Below, piece after piece: positions 43,182 to 52,363 of a stretch of 64,000 nt of DNA. The notes under the pieces are model-generated. The model ran no database searches. It was given only the letters and a program-made list of their open reading frames with translations, and was not told where the DNA came from. The DNA is from Gemmatimonas sp. (GTDB lineage: Bacteria; Gemmatimonadota; Gemmatimonadetes; Gemmatimonadales; Gemmatimonadaceae). A program made the position numbers and the translations under genes. Within the stretch, counting starts at the first letter, position 1. Each line of letters begins with the position of its first letter. Location: contig JAABRT010000001.1 in assembly GCA_011390805.1 (NCBI GenBank), positions 124,001 through 188,000 of the forward strand, in the 5' to 3' direction.

Positions 43182-43367
43182 CGAGGGCGGCCGATCTGGG
43201 AGTGATCGTCGGCCGTTGGCGCTGTCGCTGCTCGAAGTGCTTGTTGTGCCGCTGCGCGCCGACGCACTCCCTCTTCAACACTGTCTTCCAGGCGAAAAGC
43301 AGAAGGGCGCCGTTGGCCGGCGGTCCCGCCGTCCGAGCTCAAGATCGCTAAGTCGACGCTTCCTCAG

Positions 43368-43815
43368 TTACTGGGCCGCAGGATACTCGCCTGATTCCAG
43401 CTGCCCGATGAGATCGAGCAGTCCGGCGGCCTCCCACGAGCGATTGCGCTGCCCACTGGAGAGCGGGACAAGGACGCCTGCCTCGACGAGTTGCTCGATG
43501 GCGAAATGTTCGATCCAGACGCTGACACCTTCGTCACCATCGTTGCGAAAGCGCGTGAGTCCGGCGACGCACTGTGCCCGCGCCCCTGCGAATACGACGC
43601 TGATTGGTGGGACGAACGCGGGGGCAATGCCGCGCCGCTTGAGCACCACGCTGCGCTTCAGATACCAGCGCCGCCAGTGCTCCGTCGAGACGAACATTCA
43701 GTTCGCCCAGTCGCTCCGAAATATGCACTTCGTACCGGCAGGCTCTCCGATGGCGCGGTGGAGCATCGCGCGTCTCATCGGACTGCCAGATATGCGACTC
43801 GTATCGACCAGGCAT
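43368..43815 (-). pseudogene. Fic-family gene remnant lacking its catalytic core
   Basis: The minus strand begins at ATG 43815 with MPGRYESHIWQSDETRD and RLGELNVRLDGALAALV, an N-terminus typical of Fic AMPylator proteins. In another frame it then reads PPISVVFAGARAQCVAGLTR, VSVWIEHFA and the C-terminal winged-helix EAGVLVPLSSGQRNRSWEAA, as at the end of Fic proteins. The central HPFxxGNGR active-site region is missing and the frames do not join. It is therefore a deletion and frameshift pseudogene. Confidence 0.78.
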
Positions 43816-43836
43816 GGTGAAAAACGGGTGGACGGG

Positions 43837-43885
43837 AAGTGAAACTTGGAGGGAGTCATAGTTTCACTTGAACTGCAAATGAAAC
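43837..43885. promoter_or_regulatory. three-site GTTTCA operator array before the Fic remnant
   Basis: AAGTGAAACT (43837-43846) and AGTTTCACTT (43860-43869) form a perfect 10-bp inverted repeat with 13 bases between. The second half-site pairs again with TGAAAC at 43880-43885 across 13 bases. The half-sites alternate direction at nearly constant spacing, about two helical turns, upstream of the minus-strand Fic start. The DNA-binding protein is not identified. Confidence 0.65.
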
Positions 43886-44065
43886 CATGGAACGCCCCTG
43901 GTCCCGGATGCGCATCGCCCAGCTGCTGCATCCGCATAACAGCGAAGCGTCAGCGAAGGAAACTCCAGCCGAACCGTTCGTACAGAATCCAGCCGACCAC
44001 GTTGATCAGGAAGACCGCGATAAAGCCGATGGCGATGCGATCGGTGTTGTCTTTCGGCGGTCGTC

Positions 44066-44461
44066 TCACCGATGTCTCGGGACGCTATCCGGGCGTGGGG
44101 GATCCGGGAGCAAGGCCTGCAAGGCGATCAGGAACCGCAATCGCTTTAGGTCCTCGCCCGCGTAGTGGTAGACAGGCGTCACGTTGAGGGTCACCGCCGC
44201 CGAGTCGCCCAAGAGCAGAATCTTAATGGTGTCAGGCGATAGGGGCGTGGCTTCGCGCGGAACCTGCATCGGGCCGCGATAGCGGAGGATCTTCGGTTTC
44301 GCCATGAAGATCGTGTCTCCCACCTGCCGGACGAGCTTCTCGAACCGCTGCTCGGTCGCGGGCCGGCTTCTGTTGCCTGCCGACGACTCCTGAGCCCCGA
44401 GGGGTGCGGCGAGCACCATGAGCAGGGCGCCACTCGACAGAAACGCTCTATAGACAGCCAT
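44066..44461 (-). CDS. small secreted protein of unknown function
   Basis: This is a protein of about 131 residues with a signal peptide (MAVYRAFLSSGALLMVLAAP, cleavage near LGAQ-E). The mature part has no recognisable domain (KLVRQVGDTIFMAKPKIL, DTIKILLLGDSAAVTLNVTP). The longer reading from 44587 adds a non-homologous leader before the signal peptide, so ATG 44461 is chosen. Confidence 0.6.
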   Translation of the reverse strand: MAVYRAFLSSGALLMVLAAPLGAQESSAGNRSRPATEQRFEKLVRQVGDTIFMAKPKILRYRGPMQVPREATPLSPDTIKILLLGDSAAVTLNVTPVYHYAGEDLKRLRFLIALQALLPDPPRPDSVPRHR

Positions 44462-44540
44462 TTCGAAGCATGCCTCCCCAGAGTTGTTGCAGCAAGACTG
44501 CCGACAGAGCACGCCAACCGAATCGCTTCTAAAAGCAAAA

Positions 44541-44579
44541 CCCTCTACAGTTCGATTCCCAAACCCTCTACGAAAATCG
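44541..44579. repeat. CCCTCTAC direct repeat pair left of the tRNA fragment
   Basis: CCCTCTAC occurs at 44541 and 44564, 23 bases apart. The first copy continues AGTTCGATT. Similar units (CCCTCTTCGGTTCGATT) recur at a 22-base period right of the tRNA fragment (44748-44813). Confidence 0.55.
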
Positions 44580-44630
44580 GCGCCCAAGCCGAAGCCGGAC
44601 GCCGATGTCGTAAGTGATTGATTTATATAG

Positions 44631-44677
44631 TGGCTAGGGAGGGAATCGAACCCCCGACACGCGGATTTTCAGTCCGA
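44631..44677 (-). tRNA. 3' half of tRNA-Phe(GAA), truncated
   Basis: Read on the minus strand, this gives part of the anticodon arm with CTGAAAA (anticodon GAA, 44670-44668) and a variable loop. The T arm GGGGG-TTCGATT-CCCTC (one G-T pair) and the acceptor 3' strand CCTAGCC plus discriminator A follow; CCA is not encoded. The 5' acceptor strand (it would need GGCTAGG), D arm and the last anticodon-stem pair are absent. Integrative elements that use tRNA 3' ends leave exactly this fragment. Its direction places the element to the right. Confidence 0.75.
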
Positions 44678-44747
44678 CCAGTGCGCTGGAATGGATGTAT
44701 TCCCTTGGAGAGCTTGACGTTACGCGGAGGGGAAAGGCGTGCAGGGT

Positions 44748-44813
44748 CCCTCTTCGGTTCGATTTACCTCCCTCTTCGAATCGCTCTACCTCCCTCTTCG
44801 CGATGGAGCTTGG
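44748..44813. repeat. 22-bp tandem repeat, about three copies
   Basis: CCCTCTTCG recurs at 44748, 44770 and 44792, exactly 22 bases apart. The first two full units are similar (ending in TTTACCT and TCTACCT) and the third is partial. The stretch 44678-45112 around it contains no convincing gene. Closely spaced direct repeats next to an attachment site can be integrase arm-binding sites, which is inference. Confidence 0.7.
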
Positions 44814-45112
44814 AAGAAGCCTAGCATCGGACGCGTGCAGGACACCCTTCGGTGCGAAAGCGACACGTCGTCGCACGGCCGAACGTCCGTACGTCTGCAC
44901 CGTCAAGTGACCGACGTCTGCTTCCGGACCGGCGGCACGTTCGTGTCGTGGCCCGCGGCGCGATTTAGGGAAGCGTTCTTCTGCTGGCGCGCTGCGTCCT
45001 CCGAGAGAACACGGACGCGCAACCGCCGCCGCTCGCGAGGCACGGGACCGGGGCCTATACTCGGCAAACCCCGATCGAAACTACAGTTCTGCCACACAGC
45101 CCCAAACCGGAA

Positions 45113-46960
45113 ATGATGAAGACTCCACTCATTGGGTCCGTCGCTATTCTGGTCGCTGGCTGCGCAACGACCAAAACCGGGCCAACCCTTGCCGGCGCGG
45201 AAGGCCCGCCCTGTTGCCTCAGGAGGCGTCGTCGCCAAGCGACGCACCTTTGGGCCTGTGGTCGTGGAGCGTGAATGGAGCCGGAGCTTACCACTCGCTT
45301 GCTGTCGAGAGGACGGAGGGTGAGTGGCGCGCGACCTTAGGATCGGAGCCTGTCGCGGCAACCCATGATCGTGGCATGGTCTCGGTTTCGGGACCGGGAG
45401 GGAGCAGGTTCGTGGGCGAACTGGCTTCCGACGAGTCGGCGATTCGAGGCTATTGGTACCAGCCTTCTTCGCCGCTCAACTATCAGGTGGTCGCAACGCC
45501 CTCCGTGCTCTCTGCTGAGGCGAACGGACAGTGGCGGGGTGACATCACCGCTCAACCCCGGCCGTTCACGATCTTCCTCGACATCTTTGAGGGCGAGGAC
45601 GCTGAGGTCTCGGCCGTAATCCGGAATCCCGAGGCGAACAACACTCTTGGCGCGAGCCGCTTTCGCCTTGTGACCAGCGGACAAGGTGCGTGGGAGCTGG
45701 TTGCCGGCAGCGGCGACAACGAACGGCGATATGGACTGAGAAGCTCCGAAGGCGGACAACTCCTGCTCGACTACGATCGCTTCGACGAACCTGTTCCACT
45801 CGAGACGGCGACAGACGCGCACAGTGCTGGCTACTGCAGTCGCCGCGATCGCGACTGGCCGGAACGTTTCACGCCACCGCCTCAGCTCGACGACGGGCGG
45901 GCGGTCGCGTCGCCGGAGGAAGCCGCCTTCAACCGTGCCGCACTTCATGCGTTGACCGTGAAACTTGCGAGCGTTGATCCACGCAGCCCACGGCCACAAA
46001 TGGTCCATTCGCTGCTTGTGGCGCGCGGCGGCCGGTTGGTATACGAGGAGTACTTCTTCGGTCATGATCGCGAGGACCGCCACGACGTGCGGTCTCTGGG
46101 AAAGGTCTTCGGCTCGGTGATGATTGGCGCGTTGCGGCAACAGGGCCATTCGATCGATGCTGCGCACCGCCCGATTCAGGACGTGTTTGATCGCGGCGGG
46201 CTGTCGCTCGATGATCCGCGCAAGTCCGCGATCACACTCGGTCATCTGATGACGTTTACGAGCGGTCTGGACTGCAGCGAAGATTCGAACTCGGCCGGGG
46301 CTGAATCACGGATGTGGGAGCAGGCGCACGAAGCGAACTACTGGCTGTTCACCTCGCGACTGTCCATGTTGCTCCGACCGGGAGAGCGCTACGCGTACTG
46401 TTCCGGAAGTGCCAATCTTGTGGGAGCGAGTCTCAACGCTTTCGGTGGCGCGCCGGTTTACGAGCTCTTCGACCGCCTGATCGCGAGACCGCTCGGCTTC
46501 GGACCTTATCACTTCCCCGTGGCGCCAAACGGAGAGGGGTATCTGGGCGGCGGTGCCTACGTGCGGCCGCGTGACATCCTGAAGATCGGCGCGATGTATC
46601 TAGCGAAGCACCTGGAACGGCCAGCAGATCGTGGATGCGGACTGGATCGAGGAATCAACGACGCCTCGGATCGACATCTCTCCTGCGACCACTGGAATGA
46701 GCGCTGAAGACTTCGAAGACAGCTACGTCGGCGGGGCTCAGGCGTACATCTGGCGCGTTGACACAGTGACCGCCGGGGAGCGACGTTATGCGTTCTATGA
46801 GGCATCCGGCAATGGCGGTCAGTTGTTGATCGTGGTCCCAACGCTCGACCTTTCGATCCTTTTCACCGGTGGGAACTACCGCATGGGAGGCATCTGGTCG
46901 CGTTGGCGCAGCGATATCGTCGGCGGGCACATCATCCCCGCGATTACGGCTCTACCGTAG
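45113..46960 (+). pseudogene. serine-hydrolase (class C beta-lactamase-like) lipoprotein, frameshifted
   Basis: From ATG 45116 one frame gives a lipoprotein signal (MKTPLIGSVAILVAGCATTK). A second frame from about 45200 carries a beta-rich N-terminal region and the hydrolase domain with SLGK (the SxxK nucleophile motif in VRSLGKVFGSVMIGAL) and YCSGSANLVGA (YxN position). Near 46607 the reading must shift again, because WNGQQIVDADWIEES and the C-terminus to 46960 lie in a third register. Two frameshifts indicate a pseudogene, unless they are sequencing errors. Ancestral function would be a periplasmic esterase or peptidase. Confidence 0.8.
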
Positions 46961-47099
46961 GTATCGGCGTGCCAGTCGCACCCGATCTGACGCGTGGCTT
47001 CGCTCTTGCCGAGCGTACGCGGACGCACGCCTTCCGCCTACATGTCAACTCGATGTCCGGGTGCTGTGATCGCCACTTGCAGGACGCGGCGTCATTGAT

Positions 47100-47263
47100 G
47101 CCTGTGGGCGGCAGAGGTCAGTACGGGCGTGTCGGCTTCGGCTTACTTCAACACGGCGATAATCTGCCTGTCGGTAAACCGCGATGTTTTCATCGAGTTT
47201 TCCTCGGGCCAGTGTGCGAGAATTTTTCACTTTTGGCGACCCTTCTTTTCCGGGGGGATTACC
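47100..47263 (-). mobile_element. left end of a decayed IS3-family element
   Basis: The terminal sequence CGGGGGGATTACC (47251-47263) is identical to the right inverted repeat of the intact element at 56751-56763. Inside, the minus strand encodes MKTSRFTDRQIIAVLK and then, after a stop and frameshift, a GINDAASCKWR-like segment. These match the start of that element's OrfA ([17 protein letters not shown]). The rest of the element is gone. Confidence 0.8.
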
Positions 47264-47598
47264 TTCGGGCGCGCCGGCTTGGCGTCGAGCGCCTGCTCGA
47301 CCGCCTGCCGCCACGCGGTCAGGTCGGTCATCTGGAGCCCCCCGCGGCGCAGCAGCGCGCCCAGCGCTGCCTCATCCAGGCCGGCGGCCTATTGGACAAC
47401 GAGGAGCTTCTCCGCGCCGGTCCGTTCTCCTCGCACACGTCGTGGCATGGCCACTACGCTACGCAGTTCCCGCACCCACCGCGAGAGCGTGGGCTACGGC
47501 ACCCCGACGGCGTCCGCCAACTGAGTCGCACTGACGGCCTGCGGCCCGACCAATCGCTTCACCACCCGCGCCTTGAGCGCGGCACTGGACTGCGGCAT
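47264..47598 (-). pseudogene. transposase OrfA remnant of a different IS
   Basis: The minus strand from ATG 47598 reads MPQSSAALKARVVKRLVGPQ, SATQLADAVGVP, a stop, TLSRWVRELRSV, then GAEKLLVV, a stop and LDEAALGALLRRGGLQ. This is the helix-turn-helix OrfA of an IS3-type transposon with at least two nonsense mutations. It is cut off exactly at the inverted repeat at 47263, so the neighbouring IS inserted into it. Confidence 0.65.
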
Positions 47599-47681
47599 GA
47601 CCTGCTCCACCTCGCCCCCGGTGTGTCCTCCACGACCGCTGCCCTTACAGCGGCCGTGCGACAACTATCCTGACACAGGGC

Positions 47682-47922
47682 GCCACCGGTAGAACAGGCG
47701 AACGCAACCTGACACAAAGTACCACCGCTTGAGCGCGATGTCCTGTCCCGTGACTACGATCGGCTGATCACCACCTTCGCGGAGCAGGACCCCAAGAACT
47801 CAGAAATCACGGTCACATCCGGCGTGCGCTCTTGTGGAGTGCCGGGCCACCGGTAGAATAGGCGAATGCAACCTGACACAAGGTGCCACCGCTTGAGGGC
47901 GATGTTCCATCCAGTGACTACG
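47682..47922. repeat. 77-bp direct repeat pair
   Basis: Two copies (47682-47759 and 47846-47922) agree at most positions, both starting GCCACCGGTAGAA and ending GTGACTACG. The internal motif CCTGACACA plus CCACCG also occurs once more just upstream (from 47670). Repeated terminal motifs of this sort occur at the ends of some insertion sequences. No gene was found between 47599 and 48045. Confidence 0.7.
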
Positions 47923-48045
47923 CTTCGGCAGCGAACAGTAACAGTGCGCTCGCAGCACCCCGATTGACATGGTCGAGAGCGAAGGCGGCTGCTCGCGCGT
48001 ACGGCGAGCTTCGACGAACGGGCGGACAACTTAGCGGAGGGAGCG

Positions 48046-49896
48046 ATGGAAGGGCGCAAGAAGCGACCGGCGAAGCCACCGACGGCCAAGAAGGCGAAAG
48101 CGCTGAAGACGGCGAAGAAAGCAGGCGAGGGGTCCGCGACGTCGCTACGCAGCACGAAGCGGAAGACCGATGGCTCCAGACCGACGGAGGCGGCTGGCGC
48201 GGGGTCGAGAGGGGGAGAGTCACTGGATGACCTGCGCCGCAACATGATGCGGTCGATCGTAACGGAACCGCTTCTCTCGAAGACTCGCAGGCATCCAGCA
48301 GGCACTTTCGATGTCATCATCTCGCTCAACGAGCTGTACAAGGGCGGGATGGATGGGGCGCTCGCCGAGGTCGAGAAGCTCGCGAAGGCGTGGGGCGTGT
48401 CCTACTCTTCGGTCTCCAACTACGTGTTTGCTGCCCTCTCGGCCGAACGCATCGAATGGCTGGCCAAGTTAACGCAGACGGCGAACGTGACGGACCGGCG
48501 GAACGCGATCGTATACCGCATCTGGGAGGATAGCGACATCGAGGCGTCGCTGACGCGATCGGCGACCACGATTAAGGCTGATGCCGCGCAGCGTTCGTTT
48601 CACGCGCTGGGCGAGGGGATCGTCTGGGCTGTCATAGACTCAGGAATCGATGGCACGCATCCGCACTTTGCCGCCAAGCAGACGATGCACGGGAACATTG
48701 ACACACTGAATGTCCGGGCGCCGCTGGAACACCTCGACTTCACGCCCGACGTCGAAGCGCGTAAGGCGAAGGCGGATAGCGGTTCGGCGTCCCCGCCCGA
48801 CGACCGGTCACGACGGGGCCACCGGAGTGCGCTCGAAGACGACCTAGGCCATGGTTCGCATGTGGCCGGAATCATCGCGGGACATTGGACTGTGGCCCGG
48901 GAACAGAGCATGCGGGTCGTCGGAATTGAGGTGCGAGACGAGACTGTGGGTTCCGCTGTGGATGGCGAGGTCAAAACGATTTCGTACCGGGAATCGCTCA
49001 CTTCGATCAGTGGCGTCGCACCGCTGTGCAAGCTCGTGAGCCTCAAGGTCATCGCCGACCGGAACGGAACGGAGCACTTCAAGCAGAAGCAGGGGCAGGG
49101 AAAGGTGAGTTGGGTGCTGCGCGCGATTGAGCAGGTCCAGAAGTGGAACCAGCATGGTCGTCGCATCCTGGTGCACGGCGTGAACATGAGCATCGGCTAT
49201 TCCTTCGACCCGCGGTGGTTCGCGTGCGGGCAGAGCCCCATTTGCACCGAGGTCAACCGCCTTGTGCGCTCCGGAGTCGTGGTCGTCGTGTCGGCCGGTA
49301 ACGACGGCTACTCTTCGTACATCTCAGGCGATGCCAAGCAGCGGTTCAGCTACAACGAAAGCAGCATCACGGACCCCGGCAATGCCGAGCTGGCCATCAC
49401 CGTCGGCTCCACTCATCGAGACATGCCACATACCTATGGCGTGTCGTACTTTTCCTCTCGCGGCCCCACCGGTGATGGACGCCGCAAGCCAGACCTGATT
49501 GCCCCCGGCGAGCGCATCAGGTCGTGCGCGGCAGGCGTCGAGCGGGATCGCTACGTCGACGCGGACCCGCTAGGCGACGCGCCGGATGACGCTGGGACGA
49601 CAACGGATGATCCCGGCACGAAGGCGCACGCGCCGGAAGGCGGTGGCGTGGCGGTGGCAACGGCGAACGCGCCGGCGAACGGCAAGGTGCTCTACTGCGA
49701 GCAAACGGGGACGAGCATGGCTGCGCCGCATGTATCGGGTGCGGCCGCTGCGTTCCTTTCAGTCCGCACCGAGTTTATCGGGCAGCCCGAGCGCGTCAAG
49801 GCGCTCTTTCTCGGCAATGCGATCGACCTTGGGCGCGAGTCGCGAGGGCAAGGAAAGGGACTGCTCGACCTCATGAAGGTTCTGCAGGCGGTTTGA
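48046..49896 (+). CDS. S8 subtilisin-like protease without signal peptide
   Basis: This is a 616-residue protein with a strong ribosome binding site (GGAGG at 48036-48040). The first 60 residues are very rich in Lys, Ala and Arg and hold no signal peptide. An inhibitor/propeptide-like region (about 85-165) comes next. The subtilase domain has the full triad: Asp198 (VIDSGIDGTHPHF), His269 (DLGHGSHVAGI) and Ser557 (GTSMAAPHVSG), with oxyanion Asn419 (SAGNDG). A low-complexity insertion (about 500-545) precedes the serine. It is followed after 19 bases by an alpha/beta hydrolase gene. A cytoplasmic or non-classically exported protease in mobile DNA suggests a conflict or toxin role, which is inference. 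Confidence 0.9.
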   Translation: MEGRKKRPAKPPTAKKAKALKTAKKAGEGSATSLRSTKRKTDGSRPTEAAGAGSRGGESLDDLRRNMMRSIVTEPLLSKTRRHPAGTFDVIISLNELYKGGMDGALAEVEKLAKAWGVSYSSVSNYVFAALSAERIEWLAKLTQTANVTDRRNAIVYRIWEDSDIEASLTRSATTIKADAAQRSFHALGEGIVWAVIDSGIDGTHPHFAAKQTMHGNIDTLNVRAPLEHLDFTPDVEARKAKADSGSASPPDDRSRRGHRSALEDDLGHGSHVAGIIAGHWTVAREQSMRVVGIEVRDETVGSAVDGEVKTISYRESLTSISGVAPLCKLVSLKVIADRNGTEHFKQKQGQGKVSWVLRAIEQVQKWNQHGRRILVHGVNMSIGYSFDPRWFACGQSPICTEVNRLVRSGVVVVVSAGNDGYSSYISGDAKQRFSYNESSITDPGNAELAITVGSTHRDMPHTYGVSYFSSRGPTGDGRRKPDLIAPGERIRSCAAGVERDRYVDADPLGDAPDDAGTTTDDPGTKAHAPEGGGVAVATANAPANGKVLYCEQTGTSMAAPHVSGAAAAFLSVRTEFIGQPERVKALFLGNAIDLGRESRGQGKGLLDLMKVLQAV

Positions 49897-49915
49897 CCCC
49901 AGCACGGAGCACGTC

Positions 49916-51283
49916 ATGGACAACAAAGGAGGATTCGGCTTCATCGCCCTGCACTTCGACGGAGACGGCAAGCCGAGGTCAATCGAAGCGCAACAGTCGC
50001 TGATACGCCACGTGGAGGACCAGCGGCTCACCGACGTGCTGCTCATTGCCCACGGCTTCCGCAACAACGAGCAGGAGGCGTCGGCGCTCTACGACGAGTT
50101 CCTCACGAACTTCCATGCGGACGTCAAGAACGCCGCGTTCGTCGAAACTCTCGGCACCCGCCGCTTTGCCGTCGGCGGCATCTACTGGCCCTCCAAGGCG
50201 TTCCGGGAAGCCGGCGATCAGAAGGGCGGAGCAGGTGGGGTGCAGAGAGCGGCTGGCGGGACCGATGCCGACGAGGAACTGGCGGCGGCGCGCGAGCAAC
50301 TCAAGCACATCGGCGACCAACTCGTCGACCCGGGGCGGCGCGGAGACGTGAACAAGGCGCTTGCGATGCTCGGGCAACTCGAGGGCGACAGCGAAAAGCA
50401 AAACGAGTTCGTCACTCTCGTCCTTTCGCTCGTGGACGAGGCCGAGCCCGATCCCACGGAGGGGCTCGACGACGTGAAGGCGCAAGAGGGCGCCAACCTG
50501 CTCGCCAAGCTCGATACGCCGATCCTCCTGCCCACATCGCGGGACGACGGGGACGGCGGCGTCACGTCTGTTGGCGGGATCGGCAGCGGCAGCGACGGGG
50601 ACGGAGGGGTCCAGTTCATCGGCGGCTACTTCAAGTCAGTCGCCGGGAAGGTCGGCCAGTTTCTCAATATGACCACCTGGTACATGATGAAGAATCGCTC
50701 CGGCACGGTGGGGCGCGAGGGAGTGGCGCCGTTCGTACGCGCGCTCAAGGCGACGCATCCGACGGTGCGCGTGCATCTTGTGGGGCATAGCCTCGGCGGC
50801 CGCTGCATGGCGGCCTGTTCCAAGGCGCTCGCTTTCCAATCGATGGTGCAGCCAGACTCGGTGTCGCTACTTCAGGCCGCGTTTTCGCACTACGGATTCA
50901 GTGACAACAACGGCCGGGGGAGGATCGGCTTCTTCCGCGACGTCTTGGGCCCGCCAGCCGTGGTGAAGGGGCCGCTAATCTCCACATTCTCCTACCAAGA
51001 CACGGTAGTCGGGACTGCATACGCGATCTCGTCGCGACTAGCTGGCGACAACATCAAGAAGATCGGCAACAAGGACGACCAGTACGGCGGGATCGGCCGC
51101 AACGGGGCGCAGCGCACCCCGGAGGCCGAGACCTTCCGGCTGCACGAGCCCGGCAGGGCCTATTCGTTTGCAGCGAACAAAGTCTACAACCTCGACGGGA
51201 GTGGCGGTGGCATCAAGGACCACGGCGACGTGAAGAACCCGAGAGTCACGTGGGCAGTGGCCAGTGCCGTGGCGCGCACATGA
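49916..51283 (+). CDS. alpha/beta hydrolase paired with the protease
   Basis: This is a 455-residue protein. It has an oxyanion-type HGFRNN (46-51), a nucleophile elbow GHSLGG (Ser292), a candidate acid Asp362 (SYQDTVVG) and His446 (KDHGDVKN), so a lipase or esterase triad can be assembled. An insertion of about 140 residues, rich in Asp, Gly and Glu, lies between the first strand and the elbow. There is no signal peptide. Distance to the protease gene is 19 bases, so they form one operon. The substrate is unknown. Confidence 0.82.
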   Translation: MDNKGGFGFIALHFDGDGKPRSIEAQQSLIRHVEDQRLTDVLLIAHGFRNNEQEASALYDEFLTNFHADVKNAAFVETLGTRRFAVGGIYWPSKAFREAGDQKGGAGGVQRAAGGTDADEELAAAREQLKHIGDQLVDPGRRGDVNKALAMLGQLEGDSEKQNEFVTLVLSLVDEAEPDPTEGLDDVKAQEGANLLAKLDTPILLPTSRDDGDGGVTSVGGIGSGSDGDGGVQFIGGYFKSVAGKVGQFLNMTTWYMMKNRSGTVGREGVAPFVRALKATHPTVRVHLVGHSLGGRCMAACSKALAFQSMVQPDSVSLLQAAFSHYGFSDNNGRGRIGFFRDVLGPPAVVKGPLISTFSYQDTVVGTAYAISSRLAGDNIKKIGNKDDQYGGIGRNGAQRTPEAETFRLHEPGRAYSFAANKVYNLDGSGGGIKDHGDVKNPRVTWAVASAVART

Positions 51284-52363
51284 TCGGCGCGGGGGCCGTC
51301 GCGCCGCTTCGCGCGCCGTCTTTTGCCTGTGCACCAGCGGCGCGACGCGCACCAATCGCCCCGGCGACTCCCAGCGGCCAGCGCAGCTTGCCACACTCAG
51401 GGGGACCGGACCCGCCTGGCCACTAGTCCACCACCGCTCGCGCCGACCGCGGACGCTTCAACCGCCGGTGGTCGCACCTAGGGGCGACGCCGAGATCGGG
51501 GCATGTAGCTTCCGTGGCGAACTGCTTTCGATGAGCCTTGATGGAACTCGTGCTTCCGACGAGTGCGATCTTTCTGGGCTTCGCTGGCAGGGGCGCCTCC
51601 AGTTGTTTCGTCGCTTGACACTACCCTCCACGAAAGTCCGATGACTCAAGCAGCTGCCCGTGGGCGGTGCTTATCGCCCACGGGCCTTAAGGCGCACGAA
51701 CGCGGCGGCGGATCCGCCACTACCCGCCAGTCGGTGTTCGTGAGGCCGGTGATAGCGTGGTACTCTCGACGGATAGCCGAGCCGCTCGGATTGATCGCCC
51801 TAGCCCGTGAGGCTTCCCAACTGAGCAGCCATGCCTTGCTTCGACGCCATTCGGCTTCGAAGCGGTGCCGGAGGCCTCACGCCAAGGTTTGTCGTAGCGA
51901 CCTAACTCGGCCTGAGAGTGTGAGCGGAGACGCGCAACCGATACGTCTACTTCGAGGAGGCGACATATGAGGTGGAGCAACAGGTGCTAGACTAGGCGGT
52001 GCGAGTGAGCGAAACAACATTCATCGATTTCCAGCCAGCACGTCTCGATACAGACAGCGTCGATTCATTTTCGAACTCCAGCGATCCACGCGGAAGCACT
52101 AAGCGCCGAGTTGCAGATCGAACACTTCCGGTAGTCTGCGGCCAGTTACCGGGTTGATCACGGTTGCTACGCTGCTTACAAGTAGGTCGAGGATCTGTAG
52201 CAAGAACTACCGCGCTCTCGGTTGGCGACTGGTCGCGTGCGAGGTGTCCGGCTCACTATTGCCGGCTCGCCGCAAAGGCTCAACTTTACTCTCGTAGCTC
52301 GACAAGCTGCCATTTCTGGCAAACGGCTTATCCACCTAGAAGGCACTGACTCGGGGGCTCTCT
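51284..52363. other. gene-poor kilobase in the island, with a strong hairpin
   Basis: No frame here has a convincing start, domain or ribosome binding site; short frames on both strands lack motifs. A perfect 11-bp stem (GCCCGTGGGCG, 8-base loop, CGCCCACGGGC) lies at 51656-51685 without a T tract, and a GGCGGATCCGCC palindrome lies near 51707. The stretch may contain decayed genes I cannot recognise. The upstream region of the phosphoesterase operon must lie in its right part. Confidence 0.5.

Noticed and set aside
44538-44580. T-loop-like GTTCGATTCC on the plus strand as a second tRNA
   Set aside because: The flanking bases do not form a T stem or acceptor stem. It is treated as part of the CCCTCT repeat.
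46903-47673. 256-codon plus-strand open frame
   Set aside because: The opposite strand holds two recognisable transposase remnants and an IS inverted repeat, so the plus frame is an antisense shadow.
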